The notes under the pieces: generated by a model
Database searches by the model: none
Told to the model about the DNA's origin: nothing
Seen by the model: only the letters and a program-made list of their open reading frames with translations
Part shown: one piece after another, positions 5,029 through 5,720 of the stretch
Numbering within the stretch: position 1 is the first letter of the stretch
Layout of the letters: each line of letters opens with the position of its first letter
Made by a program: the position numbers and the translations under genes
Assembly (NCBI GenBank): GCA_038998005.1
Contig: JAVZIY010000044.1
Location: 1 to 5,720, forward strand
Direction of reading: 5' to 3'
Origin: CALIKW01 sp038998005
GTDB taxonomy: Archaea; Aenigmatarchaeota; Aenigmatarchaeia; CG10238-14; SCSR01
DNA: 5,720 bases

Positions 5029-5720
5029 TCACTTCCCTTATTTTTTCCTTTATAATTTTTGAATATTTTTCAACAATTTCTTTCAATCTTTTTTCATTTC
5101 TTGCCTCAACACATAAATTAATTTCAGGCAAGGTTTGGCTTGCTCTTATTAAAACCCATTCAAATTTATTAAGGTTTATTTTAATTCCATCTCCTATATC
5201 TAAAGCTTTTGGAATTTTTTTCCTAAACTCTTCTACTACCTTAATTTTGTTTTCATCTGTCTTTGCATTTATGTAAATCTTTCTAATTGGATTTAATTTG
5301 AATTGCTTGACTAATTCATCAAATTTCTTTTTAGTTTTGTTTAAAATCTTACATAAGTATAGAGTAGAAAGAATTCCATCAGAAAAAGGATAGAAGATAT
5401 TAAAATAAAAGTGTGAGCTTTGCTCACCTGCAAATAAAGCTTTTTCTTCTTTTACTTTCTTTTCTATAAAACTATGGCCAATTCTACTCCAAATTAACTT
5501 TCCATTTTTCTCCTTCACAAGCTTTTCTAGCTCGGTAGCACAATCATAAGTTAGAACGATTTTTCCTCTTTTCTTAAGTAAATCTTTTATAAAAATTGCA
5601 CACATTATACTCGGATTTATTAAGTTTCCTTTAGAATCTATAAAGAAGCTTCTGTCTGCATCACAATCTAAAGCTACTCCAAAATCAACTTTTTTCTCTC
5701 TTATAGTTTTAATTGCAATA
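5021..5720 (-). CDS. Phosphoglucomutase/phosphomannomutase, C-terminal part (5' end outside window)
   Basis: This alpha-D-phosphohexomutase moves phosphate between C6 and C1 of glucose or mannose. The frame stays open to the window edge, giving about 232 visible residues; the N-terminal domain with the catalytic serine is outside. The ATG at 5603-5605 is internal, because the metal-binding loop lies upstream of it at visible residues 18-23 (DCDADR, usually DGDADR; all three aspartates kept). Domain 3 has RIGHSF and the sugar-contact motif GEQSSH at 98-103 (usual form GExSGH, with E, S and H kept). Domain 4 has the phosphate-binding loop RASQTLP at 192-198, near the RASNTTP form of bacterial PMM/PGM enzymes, followed by CVEA. 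Glucose versus mannose preference cannot be told. It is the most upstream visible gene of the cluster with PfkB and GH15. Confidence 0.93.
   Translation of the reverse strand, partial: IAIKTIREKKVDFGVALDCDADRSFFIDSKGNLINPSIMCAIFIKDLLKKRGKIVLTYDCATELEKLVKEKNGKLIWSRIGHSFIEKKVKEEKALFAGEQSSHFYFNIFYPFSDGILSTLYLCKILNKTKKKFDELVKQFKLNPIRKIYINAKTDENKIKVVEEFRKKIPKALDIGDGIKINLNKFEWVLIRASQTLPEINLCVEARNEKRLKEIVEKYSKIIKEKIREVNG

Noticed and set aside
5603..5605. ATG as the start of the mutase
   Set aside because: The metal-binding DCDADR loop lies upstream in the same frame, so the gene continues beyond the window.
1..5720. CRISPR array, insertion sequence, tRNA or rRNA genes, defence system
   Set aside because: No spaced direct repeats, transposase motifs, tRNA T-loop signatures or nuclease/defence domains were seen. 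The window is filled by the genes listed.

Overview
The window comes from a low-GC archaeal chromosome (roughly 30% GC by eye). The archaeal assignment is firm. It rests on the archaeal/eukaryotic-type glycyl-tRNA synthetase, ribosomal proteins eS19 and eL43, RNA polymerase subunit RpoP, prefoldin beta, RNase P component Rnp4, PDCD5, UPF0147 and archaeal-type SepF. Very tight packing, short proteins and low GC would suit a DPANN-type or other small-genome euryarchaeal lineage, but nothing seen here fixes the phylum. Almost the whole window is coding, and no intergenic stretch reaches 100 bases.

Layout. Positions 1-531 (+) hold the 3' part of glyS. Everything else lies on the minus strand and reads from high to low coordinates. 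A carbohydrate cluster fills 5720-2952: the C-terminal part of a phosphoglucomutase/phosphomannomutase (PMM/PGM), then a PfkB-family sugar kinase, then a short family GH15 glucoamylase-like hydrolase. Each junction in this cluster is an 8-base overlap, so the three genes look like one translationally coupled operon. It ends at a perfect 7-bp hairpin followed by a T run. Next comes rnp4 (2893-2588), probably read as its own short unit. A 79-base AT-rich gap with a good archaeal TATA box leads into an information-processing operon: eS19, PDCD5, eL43, RpoP, prefoldin beta, UPF0147 and, after a 41-base gap, SepF. The RpoP gene (1491-1619) encodes only 42 residues and is easy to miss. SepF and glyS converge, and their stop codons overlap inside one TTAA palindrome.

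How the genes fit together. The 2508-528 block joins ribosome, RNA polymerase, chaperone and cell-division functions, a usual growth-linked grouping in archaea. Its order is condensed compared with the orders I recall from other archaea. The 5720-2952 block reads as a short sugar route: GH15 would release a monosaccharide from an alpha-glucoside, the PfkB kinase would phosphorylate a sugar, and the mutase would interconvert 6-phosphate and 1-phosphate forms. The substrates are inferred, not shown. That cluster is the least ordinary part of the window. I see no mobile elements, CRISPR arrays, tRNA or rRNA genes.
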